Shown here: positions 1-7,257 of the stretch, piece after piece
How positions within the stretch are numbered: the first letter of the stretch is position 1
Layout of the letters: every line of letters starts with the position of its first letter
Virus record (IMG/VR): IMGVR_UViG_3300034018_002895
Coordinates: 1 to 32,804 of that record
From: a virus
Length of the DNA: 32,804 bases
Strand: one strand, 5' to 3'
Notes under the pieces: generated by a model
Database searches by the model: none
Told to the model about the DNA's origin: nothing
What the model saw: only the letters and a program-made list of their open reading frames with translations
Translations under genes and position numbers: made by a program

Positions 1-698
1 AAGGACAAGTAGACTTGTTGTATAAAAACAATGAGTTTTATTTGTATGCTACTTGTGAAACACCGGAAGACCTTGAATACAAACCAGTTGATATTCTGGG
101 AATTGATCTTGGTGTAACTAATATTGCCGTAGATTCCACCAAAGAATTTTACAATAATAGTCAATTAGAAAATAAAAGAACTAAGTATGCGAAACTAAGA
201 AAGCATTTACAAAAGAAGCAAACGAAATCAGCCAAAAGAAAGCTGAAAAAGATTAGTGGCAAAGAGTCAAGATTTAGAAAGGATGTTAATCATCAAATAA
301 GTAAAAAGATTGTTTCTAAGGCAAAAAGCACAAACTCTGCAATAGCACTTGAAGACCTCAAGGGTATTAAAGAGCGGACAATTGTTAAAAAATGCCGTAA
401 GAAACAAAGAGACAAAAGGAATGCTTGGAGTTTCTACCAGTTGAGGTTGTTTATTAGTTATAAAGCTCAATTGGCTGGTGTTCCTGTTGTCATAATAAAT
501 CCTGCTTATACATCGCAAATGTGCCCTAAGTGTACAGCAATTGATAAGGAGAACAGGAAGACACAAAGTGAATTTTGTTGCACAGGCTGCAACTACACCG
601 AACATGCTGATGTAGTGGGATCAATTAACATTGCATCAGCAGGAGCCACATCAATTGGCTTAATGTCGTCCGCTAACTTGCTACAAAAAGCTAGTTAG
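1..698 (+). CDS. tnpB: TnpB RNA-guided endonuclease, 5' end cut by window edge
   Basis: The frame is open to base 3, so this is the C-terminal ~230 residues of a protein usually about 370-400 long; the TTG at 15 is not a true start. All catalytic elements of the TnpB/Cas12-type RuvC fold are visible: the first aspartate in GIDLG, the glutamate in ALEDLKG, a zinc ribbon (CPKC, 18 residues, CTGC) and the last aspartate in EHADVVGSINIA. The nuclease therefore looks intact. TnpB proteins cut DNA under guidance of an omega RNA transcribed from the element's 3' end, promoting retention of the element. The gene runs straight into the right-end hairpin. TnpB genes are common passengers of very large phages. 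Confidence 0.93.
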   Translation, partial: GQVDLLYKNNEFYLYATCETPEDLEYKPVDILGIDLGVTNIAVDSTKEFYNNSQLENKRTKYAKLRKHLQKKQTKSAKRKLKKISGKESRFRKDVNHQISKKIVSKAKSTNSAIALEDLKGIKERTIVKKCRKKQRDKRNAWSFYQLRLFISYKAQLAGVPVVIINPAYTSQMCPKCTAIDKENRKTQSEFCCTGCNYTEHADVVGSINIASAGATSIGLMSSANLLQKAS

Positions 699-740
699 AA
701 TTGGAATGACAAGCTCCCGGCTTCAGCCGGGGGTAGTTGA
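600..740 (+). ncRNA. predicted scaffold part of the omega (guide) RNA
   Basis: In TnpB elements the omega RNA overlaps the 3' end of tnpB and stops at the element's right end; bases just beyond the end act as the guide. Here the scaffold would end with the 716-731 hairpin and GGTAGTTGA, and the guide would begin at about 741 (AAAAGATTTCC...). The 5' limit given is only approximate. Position is by analogy to the family, not by a covariance search. Confidence 0.4.
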
Positions 741-1057
741 AAAAGATTTCCTTGAATTTCTTTAATGGTAGATGATCCTGCATAGTCAATATATAGGACC
801 ATGTAGCCTATTGCCATAGAGTTGTCGATCTTTATTTCGTAGGTAATAGTAAATGTTAATCCTAGGTTATCTAGCTTGCTACTTTTTACTATAACTTTAT
901 TTCCTGTAAAATTCACTTGTGATTGGACTAACGTCCAGTTCCTAGCATATAATTTAATTGTGTTGATTGCAAAATCTAAGAGAACTTTGTAATCAATAAA
1001 CTTTGTCCAATTTTGTGTCAAAGTATCTTCTAGTTTCTCTTTTTTTAACATTTGCAT
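695..1057 (-). CDS. hypothetical protein with 3' end replaced by IS right end
   Basis: A 120-residue frame (or 118 from the second ATG at 1051) with no family I recognise. An AGGAGG Shine-Dalgarno lies 13 nt before the first ATG (complement of 1071-1076). The last ~13 residues (LPPAEAGSLSFQF) are not native: they are the reverse translation of the TnpB element's right-end hairpin, a typical signature of IS605-type ends read antisense. The original C-terminus was therefore probably removed or displaced when the element inserted near 740. Starts of this gene and of the rightward gene at 1068 are divergent and overlapping. Confidence 0.6.
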   Translation of the reverse strand: MQMLKKEKLEDTLTQNWTKFIDYKVLLDFAINTIKLYARNWTLVQSQVNFTGNKVIVKSSKLDNLGLTFTITYEIKIDNSMAIGYMVLYIDYAGSSTIKEIQGNLFQLPPAEAGSLSFQF

Positions 1058-1067
1058 GGGGAATGCT

Positions 1068-1352
1068 ATGCCTCCTAGGCAAACAAAGCCTGTTTTGAGA
1101 AATTTTAGCTACAACCTGACTGACAAAGATCTTGCATTTATTTGTAGCAGATTGCATTACAATTATCAAGATGATCTTTCTGATGTTTGTAATTTTTTAT
1201 CTTTAGCCCAAACGGAAAACGTCGAAGTTATTCGTGGTTGGTTAGAAAGTGCAGAGTCATCGGGAGATTTTTACTCTGTAGTTGACGAAATTAAAAGTTC
1301 TGTGGACAAGGAGTTTGAAAGACGAGGCGGTAAGTTCACAGAAATTATTTGA
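1068..1352 (+). CDS. hypothetical protein, 94 aa
   Basis: Small mostly helical, acidic protein with no recognisable family. The longer frame begins at 1056, but the ATG at 1068 is preceded by GGGGAA (1058-1063) and is preferred, although the spacing is short (4 nt). It is divergent from the gene at 695-1057 with almost no space between, so the promoters must lie inside the opposite coding regions or be shared. It is followed by a strongly structured 70-bp spacer. Confidence 0.6.
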   Translation: MPPRQTKPVLRNFSYNLTDKDLAFICSRLHYNYQDDLSDVCNFLSLAQTENVEVIRGWLESAESSGDFYSVVDEIKSSVDKEFERRGGKFTEII

Positions 1353-1354
1353 TA

Positions 1355-1425
1355 TTTGAGTCTGTTTCCTTTAAAGGGGGTGATTTCTTTTAGACTCAAA
1401 CCACGGGCTGGATTTCCAGCCCGTG
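1355..1425 (+). promoter_or_regulatory. two tandem hairpins before the helicase gene
   Basis: First hairpin: TTTGAGTCT (1355-1363) pairs perfectly with AGACTCAAA (1392-1400); its loop contains the palindrome CCTTTAAAGG (1369-1378) and the strong Shine-Dalgarno-like string AAAGGGGGTGAT. Second hairpin: CACGGGCTGG (1402-1411), loop ATTT, CCAGCCCGTG (1416-1425). No T-run follows, so the second is not a classic intrinsic terminator. It may be a structured 5' leader of the helicase mRNA, a weak terminator, or a remnant of an IS end. Confidence 0.5.
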
Positions 1426-1443
1426 TTGCATTATTATGGGCGC

Positions 1444-3435
1444 ATGCAAACAATATCTATTTCTGATGCTCCTCATCCAATTTCTACTTCTGCGTTTGAA
1501 CACGCTGTTTTTCCTTTTCAAGAATTTAATATTGTACAATCTGCATTGTTGCCAATTATAGAAAAAGATTGCAATATATTAATTGCATCTGCTACTTCTA
1601 GTGGCAAAACAGTAATGGCAGAAATGTTTGGTAGTTATGAAATACGAAAAAATAAAAAAAAGATGTTATTTTTATGCCCTTTAAGAGCATTAGCAAGTGA
1701 AAAATATAATGACTGGACTAACGAATCTTATCATTTTTCTGATTTAAATGTGGGTATTTATACAGGTGATTACAGAGGTGAATCAGATGCTGAGACTCTT
1801 GAAAAGCACGATATAATAATAATGACATCTGAAATGCTAAATCATAAAATAAGAAATACAAAAACTAAAAACGATTGGATTAAAAATATTAATTTAATTG
1901 TTATAGATGAAAGCCATTTGTTAACAGTTCCTGGCAGAGGCGATCATCTTGAGTCGGCAATAATAAACTTCTCTCTTATTAATAGAGATTGTAGATTTGT
2001 TTTGTTGTCCGCAACTTTGCCAAACGTAGAAGAAGTTGCTGGATGGTTCTCAAATATTATTAATAAAAAAGATACTTATGTTTTAAGGAGCACACACAGG
2101 CCCTGTCCTTTAAAAACACATATTATGCAATACGATGATGAGTCATCAATAAGACCAAGTGTTCATGAGCTTATTGATGAAATTTGTAAATGTGTATCCA
2201 AATATTCTTTGGATAAATTTCTTGTTTTTGTTCATGCTAAAAAAATAGGAGAGATGATTGTTGAAGGTTTAGCAAGGAGAAATATTACTGCTGGATTTCA
2301 TAATGCAAATTTAGATTCGGCTCAAAGATCAAACTTGGAAAATAAATTTAAACAAACCAAAGAAGCCAGAGTGATGGTCGCCACAAGCACCTTAGCTTGG
2401 GGCGTTAATCTTGCTGCTAGAAGGGTCGTAATAGCAGGGGCTACAAGAGGTCCAGAAGTAGTCCCTTCCTACGATATACTGCAAATGATGGGCAGAGCAG
2501 GCAGGCCCCCATATGACACCGAGGGCGATGCTCATATTTTCTTGCCAGCAAGTCGAAGTAGAGAAATAGCTAAGATTATTTTAACCGCACAGCCTATTCA
2601 AAGTAGGATGTTAGATGTTTCATGTTTTGGCACCTATGATGTATTAGCTTTTCATATTGTGTATGAAATATCAGTTGGAAATATTAAAAATAAAAATGAT
2701 GTTATAAAGTTTTATGATATGACATTTGGAAGTTTTCAAAAACAAAAAATTAAATTAGATGTATTAAACATTACTATTGATAGATTGATGAAGGGCGGAA
2801 TAATATTTACAGATGATTTAACTGGTGAATATAATGTAACCACAATTGGCAAAGTTTCTGCAATTTTTTATTATAATCCTTTCGATCTTTCAAATCTTAG
2901 TAGTAATTTTACCAAGCTTTTTAAAATGGAAAAGTTTGATGATATTGAACTAAGCCTTGCTTTGGCCAATACTTCCAGCAATATCATAGGCTCTCTAAGC
3001 AAGCAAGATAGATTGGATATGCAGTCATATCTTACAAAAGTAGATGATAAGAAACTAAACTATCCAGAAAATGTGTTAAAGATAGGATATTTGTATAATA
3101 AAATTTTAAATGGAAGGTATGAACAAAGGCATGGTTCATTGTACAAAACTTTGCAAAATGATTTGCAAAGATTAACAGAAGTTTTACGGGTAGTAGACAA
3201 CATGTCTAAAAGATGGGGCAAAAACGAGTTTTTTAAAGTTTTATCTAAAAGATCTATTTATGGCGTTTCTTCTAAGCTAATTAGCTTAATAGAAATAAAA
3301 GGAATTGGAAAAATCAGAGCTGAAAAACTTTATAACAATGGTTTTAAAAATAAAAATGATATAATGAGCAATATTGAAGCTGCTTCATCGTTAGTTGGAA
3401 TTAGCAAAGAAAACCTAATTAAATCTATTCAGTAG
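1444..3435 (+). CDS. Ski2/Hel308-like superfamily 2 DNA helicase
   Basis: 663 residues from ATG 1444; a GTG at 1423 in the same frame lies inside a hairpin and is less likely. Visible SF2 motifs: Walker A ATSSGKT (about 50-56), PLRALASEK (motif Ia), DESH (about 155-158, motif II), LLSATLPN (motif III), VFVHAKK and GFHNANL, STLAWGVNL (motif V) and QMMGRAGRP (from about 347, motif VI). Near the C-terminus is a helix-hairpin-helix region (IEIKGIGKIRAEKLYNNG). This order matches the Hel308/Ski2/Brr2 group: ATP-driven 3'-5' unwinding, in DNA repair or restart of stalled forks. A role in phage replication or recombination is inferred. The 3' end overlaps the converging gene at 3425 by 11 bp. Confidence 0.9.
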   Translation: MQTISISDAPHPISTSAFEHAVFPFQEFNIVQSALLPIIEKDCNILIASATSSGKTVMAEMFGSYEIRKNKKKMLFLCPLRALASEKYNDWTNESYHFSDLNVGIYTGDYRGESDAETLEKHDIIIMTSEMLNHKIRNTKTKNDWIKNINLIVIDESHLLTVPGRGDHLESAIINFSLINRDCRFVLLSATLPNVEEVAGWFSNIINKKDTYVLRSTHRPCPLKTHIMQYDDESSIRPSVHELIDEICKCVSKYSLDKFLVFVHAKKIGEMIVEGLARRNITAGFHNANLDSAQRSNLENKFKQTKEARVMVATSTLAWGVNLAARRVVIAGATRGPEVVPSYDILQMMGRAGRPPYDTEGDAHIFLPASRSREIAKIILTAQPIQSRMLDVSCFGTYDVLAFHIVYEISVGNIKNKNDVIKFYDMTFGSFQKQKIKLDVLNITIDRLMKGGIIFTDDLTGEYNVTTIGKVSAIFYYNPFDLSNLSSNFTKLFKMEKFDDIELSLALANTSSNIIGSLSKQDRLDMQSYLTKVDDKKLNYPENVLKIGYLYNKILNGRYEQRHGSLYKTLQNDLQRLTEVLRVVDNMSKRWGKNEFFKVLSKRSIYGVSSKLISLIEIKGIGKIRAEKLYNNGFKNKNDIMSNIEAASSLVGISKENLIKSIQ

Positions 3436-3703
3436 AATTTTTTTCCTGATCTTTTCCAAAGAAGTCTTCGGGGTATTCAATTTTTACTACTCCATCTCCT
3501 TCTGTTGGATTGCCTTTTTCATCTTCTACCCACCAACGGACTTGCTTTACCTCTATTTGTAATTCGTCCATATGACATTTATCTCCAGGATCAACTGGCA
3601 TGTGGTATTCTTTACCATTAAGTAATATTGCCACTTTACAAGTAGAATTTTCCCTGTTATATAAAAAACAATTATTACAAATTTTTTCTATTTCTTTTCC
3701 CAT
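3425..3703 (-). CDS. small cysteine-containing, probably metal-binding protein
   Basis: 92 residues with Cys9-x2-Cys12, Cys22 and Cys43 (CNNC...STC...GDKC). This spacing resembles small phage and plasmid proteins that bind zinc or an iron-sulfur cluster through four cysteines, but I cannot name a family. No Shine-Dalgarno precedes the ATG; instead a TATAAT box (complement of 3709-3714) lies five bases before it, suggesting a leaderless transcript. It converges on the helicase gene. Confidence 0.65.
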   Translation of the reverse strand: MGKEIEKICNNCFLYNRENSTCKVAILLNGKEYHMPVDPGDKCHMDELQIEVKQVRWWVEDEKGNPTEGDGVVKIEYPEDFFGKDQEKNSTE

Positions 3704-3767
3704 GTTAAATTATAGTTTTTTTGCGAAGACTTTTCTGGTAAAATGTCAATAATGGAGGATTATAACC

Positions 3768-4085
3768 GTGCATATCGCATCAAGAGTATACAGAGCGCTA
3801 AAACATATTAATTCCGAAACAACTCATACAATTGATTTTGGTCAGGCATGGAAAATGTATGATGGATCTAAAAATGATAAAAGTTTTGTGTTTTATAATG
3901 CCCCAAAGCATTATCAAAACAGCGGAGGGATAGAAAGAATATGGTGGGTTGAAACAGATAATGGACCATTTATTTTGAAGGATGATGATGATACTCGGTG
4001 GATAAGCAACAAATCAGGAATAAGTTTTGAATTTTTAAAAAATTTGTTTGAAAAAACTACATCTGATACAGTTTTTTCTAAATAG
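3768..4085 (+). CDS. hypothetical protein, 105 aa
   Basis: Starts at GTG 3768 behind a clear GGAGGA (about 3753-3758). The protein is rich in W, D and K, with a central IERIWWVET stretch, and looks like a small globular domain; no family recognised. A TAAAAT box near 3739-3744 could be a -10 element. The next gene starts 34 bp downstream, after a palindromic hairpin that covers its ribosome-binding site. Confidence 0.65.
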   Translation: MHIASRVYRALKHINSETTHTIDFGQAWKMYDGSKNDKSFVFYNAPKHYQNSGGIERIWWVETDNGPFILKDDDDTRWISNKSGISFEFLKNLFEKTTSDTVFSK

Positions 4086-4110
4086 CCTTTCTGTTATAAT
4101 AACAGAAAGG
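4086..4110 (+). promoter_or_regulatory. perfect 11-bp hairpin overlapping the next gene's Shine-Dalgarno
   Basis: CCTTTCTGTTA (4086-4096), loop TAA, TAACAGAAAGG (4100-4110). The 3' arm ends in AAAGG, the first part of AAAGGAGA that forms the ribosome-binding site of the gene starting at 4120. The hairpin would therefore hide part of the site. A CTAAATA box (4078-4084), a late-promoter-like variant, sits just upstream. Confidence 0.6.
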
Positions 4111-4119
4111 AGAATTTGG

Positions 4120-4740
4120 ATGCGCCATGAGCAACTACCATTTGAACAAAGGTTAAAAATATCAGATAATCAAACATTTCAAATAATGAACTCTTTGTTT
4201 GAAAAAAAAATTATTAAAAAATTTGTAAAAGCCCAGCTAGATGAAGACAAGGAAGGAATTGATTATTTTGTAGACATGGACGACTTTTATGCAGCTCCTA
4301 TACAGTGTAAAACAAGACTCAAAGGTAAAAAAGATATTCCAATAGTAAGATATCAACCATTTAGAGGAATAGATCACGATTCTATTGTTGTAGGAAGAGA
4401 TTACAAAGGATTGAAAAACGGCAAAACTTTATTGTATCTTACAGGAAGTCAAGACAAAAATAATTCGAAAAAATTTAATAATGTAAGTATTATATGTGCT
4501 AAAAAGCTATTTGCCCTAATAACAACAGCAGAAAAAGAATGGTTTCCAGATGAAAAACATTGGGATTATTTTAATTACGAAACTTATAAAAATACAATTA
4601 ATAAAGGAAGAAATAGCTACAGATTAAAAGTTGCTTCAAATGGAGTTGAAGCTTGGTTTAAGAAAAACCCTCAAGAAAGTTTTGGAAAGATAAACTACTA
4701 TGTTCCTCATTCTGAAGTAGATAGGAACGTGCCAATCTAA
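4120..4740 (+). CDS. hypothetical protein, possible PD-(D/E)XK-type nuclease
   Basis: 206 residues from ATG 4120, chosen because AGGAGA lies five bases before it; a longer in-frame start at 4048 would read through the hairpin. Lys-rich protein. An acidic stretch (GIDYFVDMDDFY) followed by PIQCKTR resembles the D...(E/Q)xK core of restriction-like nucleases, but this is suggestive only. No closer family recognised. Its 3' end overlaps the converging dNMP kinase gene by 4 bp. Confidence 0.65.
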   Translation: MRHEQLPFEQRLKISDNQTFQIMNSLFEKKIIKKFVKAQLDEDKEGIDYFVDMDDFYAAPIQCKTRLKGKKDIPIVRYQPFRGIDHDSIVVGRDYKGLKNGKTLLYLTGSQDKNNSKKFNNVSIICAKKLFALITTAEKEWFPDEKHWDYFNYETYKNTINKGRNSYRLKVASNGVEAWFKKNPQESFGKINYYVPHSEVDRNVPI

Positions 4741-5354
4741 AAAAACGTGCAGATAAAAGGAATTAACTGCTTGTTTATTTTATTATAAAAATCTTCTCTG
4801 CTTCCATTGTTAATTATAAAAAAATCAAAGCATTCTAGCCCTTTTGGATATTCTTTGTGACCAAAAAGATTGATTGGTCCTTCGGCTATTTTGGTTTCTA
4901 AGCAATATTGAATTATTGGTTTCAATTGTGCTTCAGATGGATTAGGATCATCATTTAAATAACCATCTCTATAAATCAAAATGTTTAATCCATTTTTATT
5001 ATGAACTGCTTTTGCTTCATTAATATATCTGCCATCAGATATGATTAGATTATCTTCTGAACGCAAAGCAATATCGATCCAAATACTTGGTACAATTTGC
5101 CTGAACCCATCTCCTATAAATTGAAGACTTTTTCTAACATTCATTAACATGCCTGGAGGGCATTCATTTTTTCTTTTCCATTCTTCAATAAACTCTCTAG
5201 TAACACCAAAAGCTTTGCAATAGGTATCTTTCACCGCATTTGCAAACGCTCCTCTAGTCCAATTTTTATTTTTTGGTAAAACATCTACGAGATAATCGCA
5301 AAGAGTATCTTTTCCATTTGCGAGCTGAGCATAAGTGGCAATGATATTACCCAT
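4737..5354 (-). CDS. deoxynucleoside monophosphate kinase-like protein
   Basis: 205 residues. The N-terminal P-loop YAQLANGKDTLCDYL (G14, K15, D16, T17) and the overall length fit the phage dNMP kinase family (T4 gp1 and T5 dNMP kinase type), which phosphorylates dNMPs to dNDPs for phage DNA synthesis. An arginine-rich lid-like region around IALRSEDNLIISDGRYINEA, where the ISDGRY strand resembles the (V/I)xDVR(F/Y) motif of the family, supports this. The usual first glycine of the P-loop is an alanine. The start has AGGAG seven bases upstream, within a hairpin that covers the initiation region. It fits functionally with thyX 2 kb away. Confidence 0.75.
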   Translation of the reverse strand: MGNIIATYAQLANGKDTLCDYLVDVLPKNKNWTRGAFANAVKDTYCKAFGVTREFIEEWKRKNECPPGMLMNVRKSLQFIGDGFRQIVPSIWIDIALRSEDNLIISDGRYINEAKAVHNKNGLNILIYRDGYLNDDPNPSEAQLKPIIQYCLETKIAEGPINLFGHKEYPKGLECFDFFIINNGSREDFYNKINKQLIPFICTFF

Positions 5355-5383
5355 ACAATTTCTCCTAGGTATAGGAAATTGTA
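5354..5383 (-). promoter_or_regulatory. hairpin around the dNMP kinase start
   Basis: On the minus strand TACAATTTC (5383-5375) pairs with GAAATTGTA (5362-5354), nine base pairs. The loop holds most of the AGGAG ribosome-binding site and the A of the start codon ends the stem. This arrangement could control initiation by folding or by a binding protein. Confidence 0.5.
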
Positions 5384-5402
5384 CTATTTAATAACTTTTG
5401 AT

Positions 5403-6032
5403 TCAATTAATATTTTTACCTTCTTTGAGAAGCTTGAGTCCCTTTTCGGTCAGGATAATAAAATCCCAGTTTCTTTTTTTGCAATAAGAACCTGCCGCAG
5501 ACCACTTTGCTAAATTTTTTGGAAGCTTTGTTTGATTTTTAGGCTTGATTTCCCATAATTGCATTTTGCCATTTGCATATTCAACTAAAATATCTGGGAT
5601 ATATTTGTGACCATACCCTTCAAACATGTAATCTATTTCAATTGGCTCAACACTGTATTTTAATACATCTTTTTTTGTTTCTAACACTTTGTAAAATTGA
5701 CATTCAAGGCCAGACCTGAAATAAAGTTCTTTATTATTTTTTTTAGAAAAGAAAAATCCTGTTTTAAACTTTGGCAACTTTTTAGGCCTTTTTGCAAATG
5801 CGTCTCTAAGAATAAGCGGTCTTAAAGGATAGTCTTTAGGTATCGTTTTTTCAGGATGTTTTATAGCATAGTGCTTTCTAAGTTCTCTTAAAGGCATTTT
5901 GCATTCAGGACAAACAATGTAATCTGTACCTTCTTCATGATTATTAAGAATATGATTTCTAAATCCTTCAAGATTGTCGAAGGATTCGAAACAAACAAAG
6001 CAGGTGTATGATCTTTGTCTATTGATCATCAA
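5403..6032 (-). CDS. PD-(D/E)XK nuclease (TnsA N-domain / T4 gp4-like) with N-terminal zinc fingers
   Basis: 209 residues. Two zinc-finger-like units occupy residues 11-59: C11-x2-C14...H27...H32 and C41-x2-C44...H54...H59. The nuclease core follows: E110 in RSGLE, D147 in YIPDILVEY, and E161-x-K163 in LWEIKPK. The strand order and the motif VEPIEIDY...GHKYIPD match the TnsA N-terminal domain and also the T4 gp4 head-completion nuclease family. No TnsB/TnsC is present, so a Tn7-like transposase role is unlikely. A nuclease acting on phage DNA ends, packaging or recombination is a better inference. It overlaps the upstream gene (6019-6435) by 14 bp, suggesting translational coupling. Confidence 0.8.
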   Translation of the reverse strand: MMINRQRSYTCFVCFESFDNLEGFRNHILNNHEEGTDYIVCPECKMPLRELRKHYAIKHPEKTIPKDYPLRPLILRDAFAKRPKKLPKFKTGFFFSKKNNKELYFRSGLECQFYKVLETKKDVLKYSVEPIEIDYMFEGYGHKYIPDILVEYANGKMQLWEIKPKNQTKLPKNLAKWSAAGSYCKKRNWDFIILTEKGLKLLKEGKNIN

Positions 6033-6435
6033 TTAAAATGTTTTCTTTTTCTTTGGATCCAGCAACTGGCTCATCAGTTATTTTATTTTTTAGCTTTTTA
6101 ACAACTTCTTCTTCCTCTATTATTTTGATCTTATCAGCTTTTGGTTTATTAAAGCCAACGGAGTTGTTAACAACAGGGTCGCTAGATCTATCATTAAGAG
6201 CTTTTTCTACATCTACAGCAGTAAAAACAACATCTGGTTCTAATCTGTGTCTTGAATTAATGTCCATCATTGTTGCAAAAACCATTCTGTCATCTTCCCC
6301 AGCTGCATAATACTTGTCTTCAAATTTAAAAAACATTATTAAATTATGAGAATCAAAGAAAGAACGAATTGAATCTGCATCTGCTTCACTAATTATAAAT
6401 GTTTTAAAATCTAATAATGTTGAATTGTTGCTCAT
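6019..6435 (-). CDS. hypothetical protein with capsid-targeting-like N-terminus
   Basis: 138 residues. The N-terminus MSNNSTLLDFKTFIISEADA has the pattern F-K-x-F-I-x-x-E-A, closely like the T4 internal-protein tag (MKTYQEFIAEA) that directs proteins into the prohead and is cut after (L/I)-x-E. The remainder is an acidic globular part and a charged, disordered tail (residues ~90-138). Head packaging is inferred. Its start is only 17 bp from the divergent start at 6453, and neither gene has a Shine-Dalgarno site, so the two probably share an AT-rich promoter region. It is coupled to the nuclease gene downstream. Confidence 0.7.
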   Translation of the reverse strand: MSNNSTLLDFKTFIISEADADSIRSFFDSHNLIMFFKFEDKYYAAGEDDRMVFATMMDINSRHRLEPDVVFTAVDVEKALNDRSSDPVVNNSVGFNKPKADKIKIIEEEEVVKKLKNKITDEPVAGSKEKENILIDDQ

Positions 6436-6452
6436 ATTAACATATATATTAT

Positions 6453-6815
6453 ATGCAAAGTTTAAATTTTAAAAGGTTTTTTGAGGAAGCTGATGGAGCA
6501 GATGCCGTAGGTGCTTTGACAAGCTTTTTAGGTATCGATCCTAAAGATATACCAGAAGTTATGGTAGAACCAAAGCTATTATCGCAAATGGTTTTTGGCA
6601 AACAACAAGTTTCTGTAGCTCCATATGAAGTAAAACCTGTTTATAGAAATGGAAATTGTGTTGGAGCTTATTTAAAAATAAATCCAGAATATTCCAAACC
6701 ATCTTATGTTTATATTAATTCATCTTTAAATAGTAATAGAAATAAAAAAATTCAAGGAGCAATATCATTAGATAGTTTAGATAAATTATTAACACTAGGA
6801 TTACAAGCACAATGA
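6453..6815 (+). CDS. hypothetical protein with capsid-targeting-like N-terminus
   Basis: 120 residues beginning MQSLNFKRFFEEADG, again F-K-x-F-F-E-E-A. The rest looks like one small alpha/beta domain of unknown family. The upstream sequence is AT-only (ATATATATTAT) with no ribosome-binding site, so initiation may be leaderless or very weak. Its stop overlaps the next start (ATGA at 6812), so the two are translationally coupled. Confidence 0.7.
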   Translation: MQSLNFKRFFEEADGADAVGALTSFLGIDPKDIPEVMVEPKLLSQMVFGKQQVSVAPYEVKPVYRNGNCVGAYLKINPEYSKPSYVYINSSLNSNRNKKIQGAISLDSLDKLLTLGLQAQ

Positions 6816-7015
6816 TTACTAATTTTAAAGATTGGTTAAAAATACAAGAAACCACCACAACATCAAATGTAGTTTCTGGAGCATCTGGTACAGATACTGG
6901 AAATATTGCTTCATTTAAAATGCCAGTAGGCGGTGGATTGCTCAAGAATAATAATGCAAATAAAAATCAATATAGAAAATGTGGTCTGGCTGGTTGTCCT
7001 CAAAAAAGTAATTAA
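6812..7015 (+). CDS. small protein with capsid-targeting-like N-terminus
   Basis: 67 residues beginning MITNFKDWLKIQETT (F-K-x-W-L-x-I-Q-E), followed by a Ser/Thr/Gly-rich, probably disordered region and a C-terminal KCGLAGCPQ with two cysteines. Function unknown. Coupled to the gene at 6453 through an ATGA overlap, so both are probably made together. By the T4 analogy, cleavage after IQE would release a ~54-residue peptide inside the head. Confidence 0.65.
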   Translation: MITNFKDWLKIQETTTTSNVVSGASGTDTGNIASFKMPVGGGLLKNNNANKNQYRKCGLAGCPQKSN

Positions 7016-7257
7016 AAAATTATTTTTAGACACTATATTATTGTGTAACCTTTGTTTTGTTTAATAAATTTTGTTTACTATTATTTTTATTTGTTTTTTT
7101 AATATTTGATAATATAATAAATATGAGCTTATGAGGTTACAAAAGCGGCAAATATTTGCCACGGTTCTGGCGGGGTTTCCGAAAAACCCCGCCAATTTTT
7201 TTTGTCTTGATCGCAAATACAATTCGTTTTAGAATTCTTCAAACACAGGAGAATCAT
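7016..7257. other. spacer before thyX
   Basis: 242 bp without a convincing gene. The first ~115 bp are strongly AT-rich and include TATAATAAATATG-type strings that could be promoters. GGCAAATATTTGCC at 7147-7160 is a perfect 14-bp palindrome (possible operator). It is followed by an intrinsic terminator (7169-7203) and then the thyX ribosome-binding site. Confidence 0.6.
7169..7203 (+). terminator. rho-independent terminator upstream of thyX
   Basis: GGCGGGGTTT (7169-7178), loop CCGAA, AAACCCCGCC (7184-7193), then AA and eight Ts (7196-7203). It ends transcription from the 6453-7015 pair before thyX. Confidence 0.9.

Larger units (their letters stand above)
1..740 (+). mobile_element. 3' part of a TnpB-only IS605/IS1341-type element with its right end
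   Basis: The left end lies outside the window. What is visible is an open TnpB frame from the window edge to 698, followed by a GC-rich hairpin (CCCGGC-TTCA-GCCGGG, 716-731) and the tail GGGTAGTTGA ending about 740. A short GC hairpin followed by GGTAGTT(C/G)A is typical of right ends of IS200/IS605-family elements. No TnpA (Y1 transposase) is seen, so mobility would depend on a TnpA elsewhere. The exact boundary is inferred; it needs the empty site or another copy to fix it. Confidence 0.75.

Noticed and set aside
5403-6032. Tn7-like transposon indicated by the TnsA-like domain
   Set aside because: No TnsB, TnsC, TniQ or paired terminal repeats are seen; a stand-alone nuclease is simpler.
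7156-7257. N-terminal extension of ThyX
   Set aside because: It would translate the terminator; ATG 7258 has a good ribosome-binding site and the usual family start.
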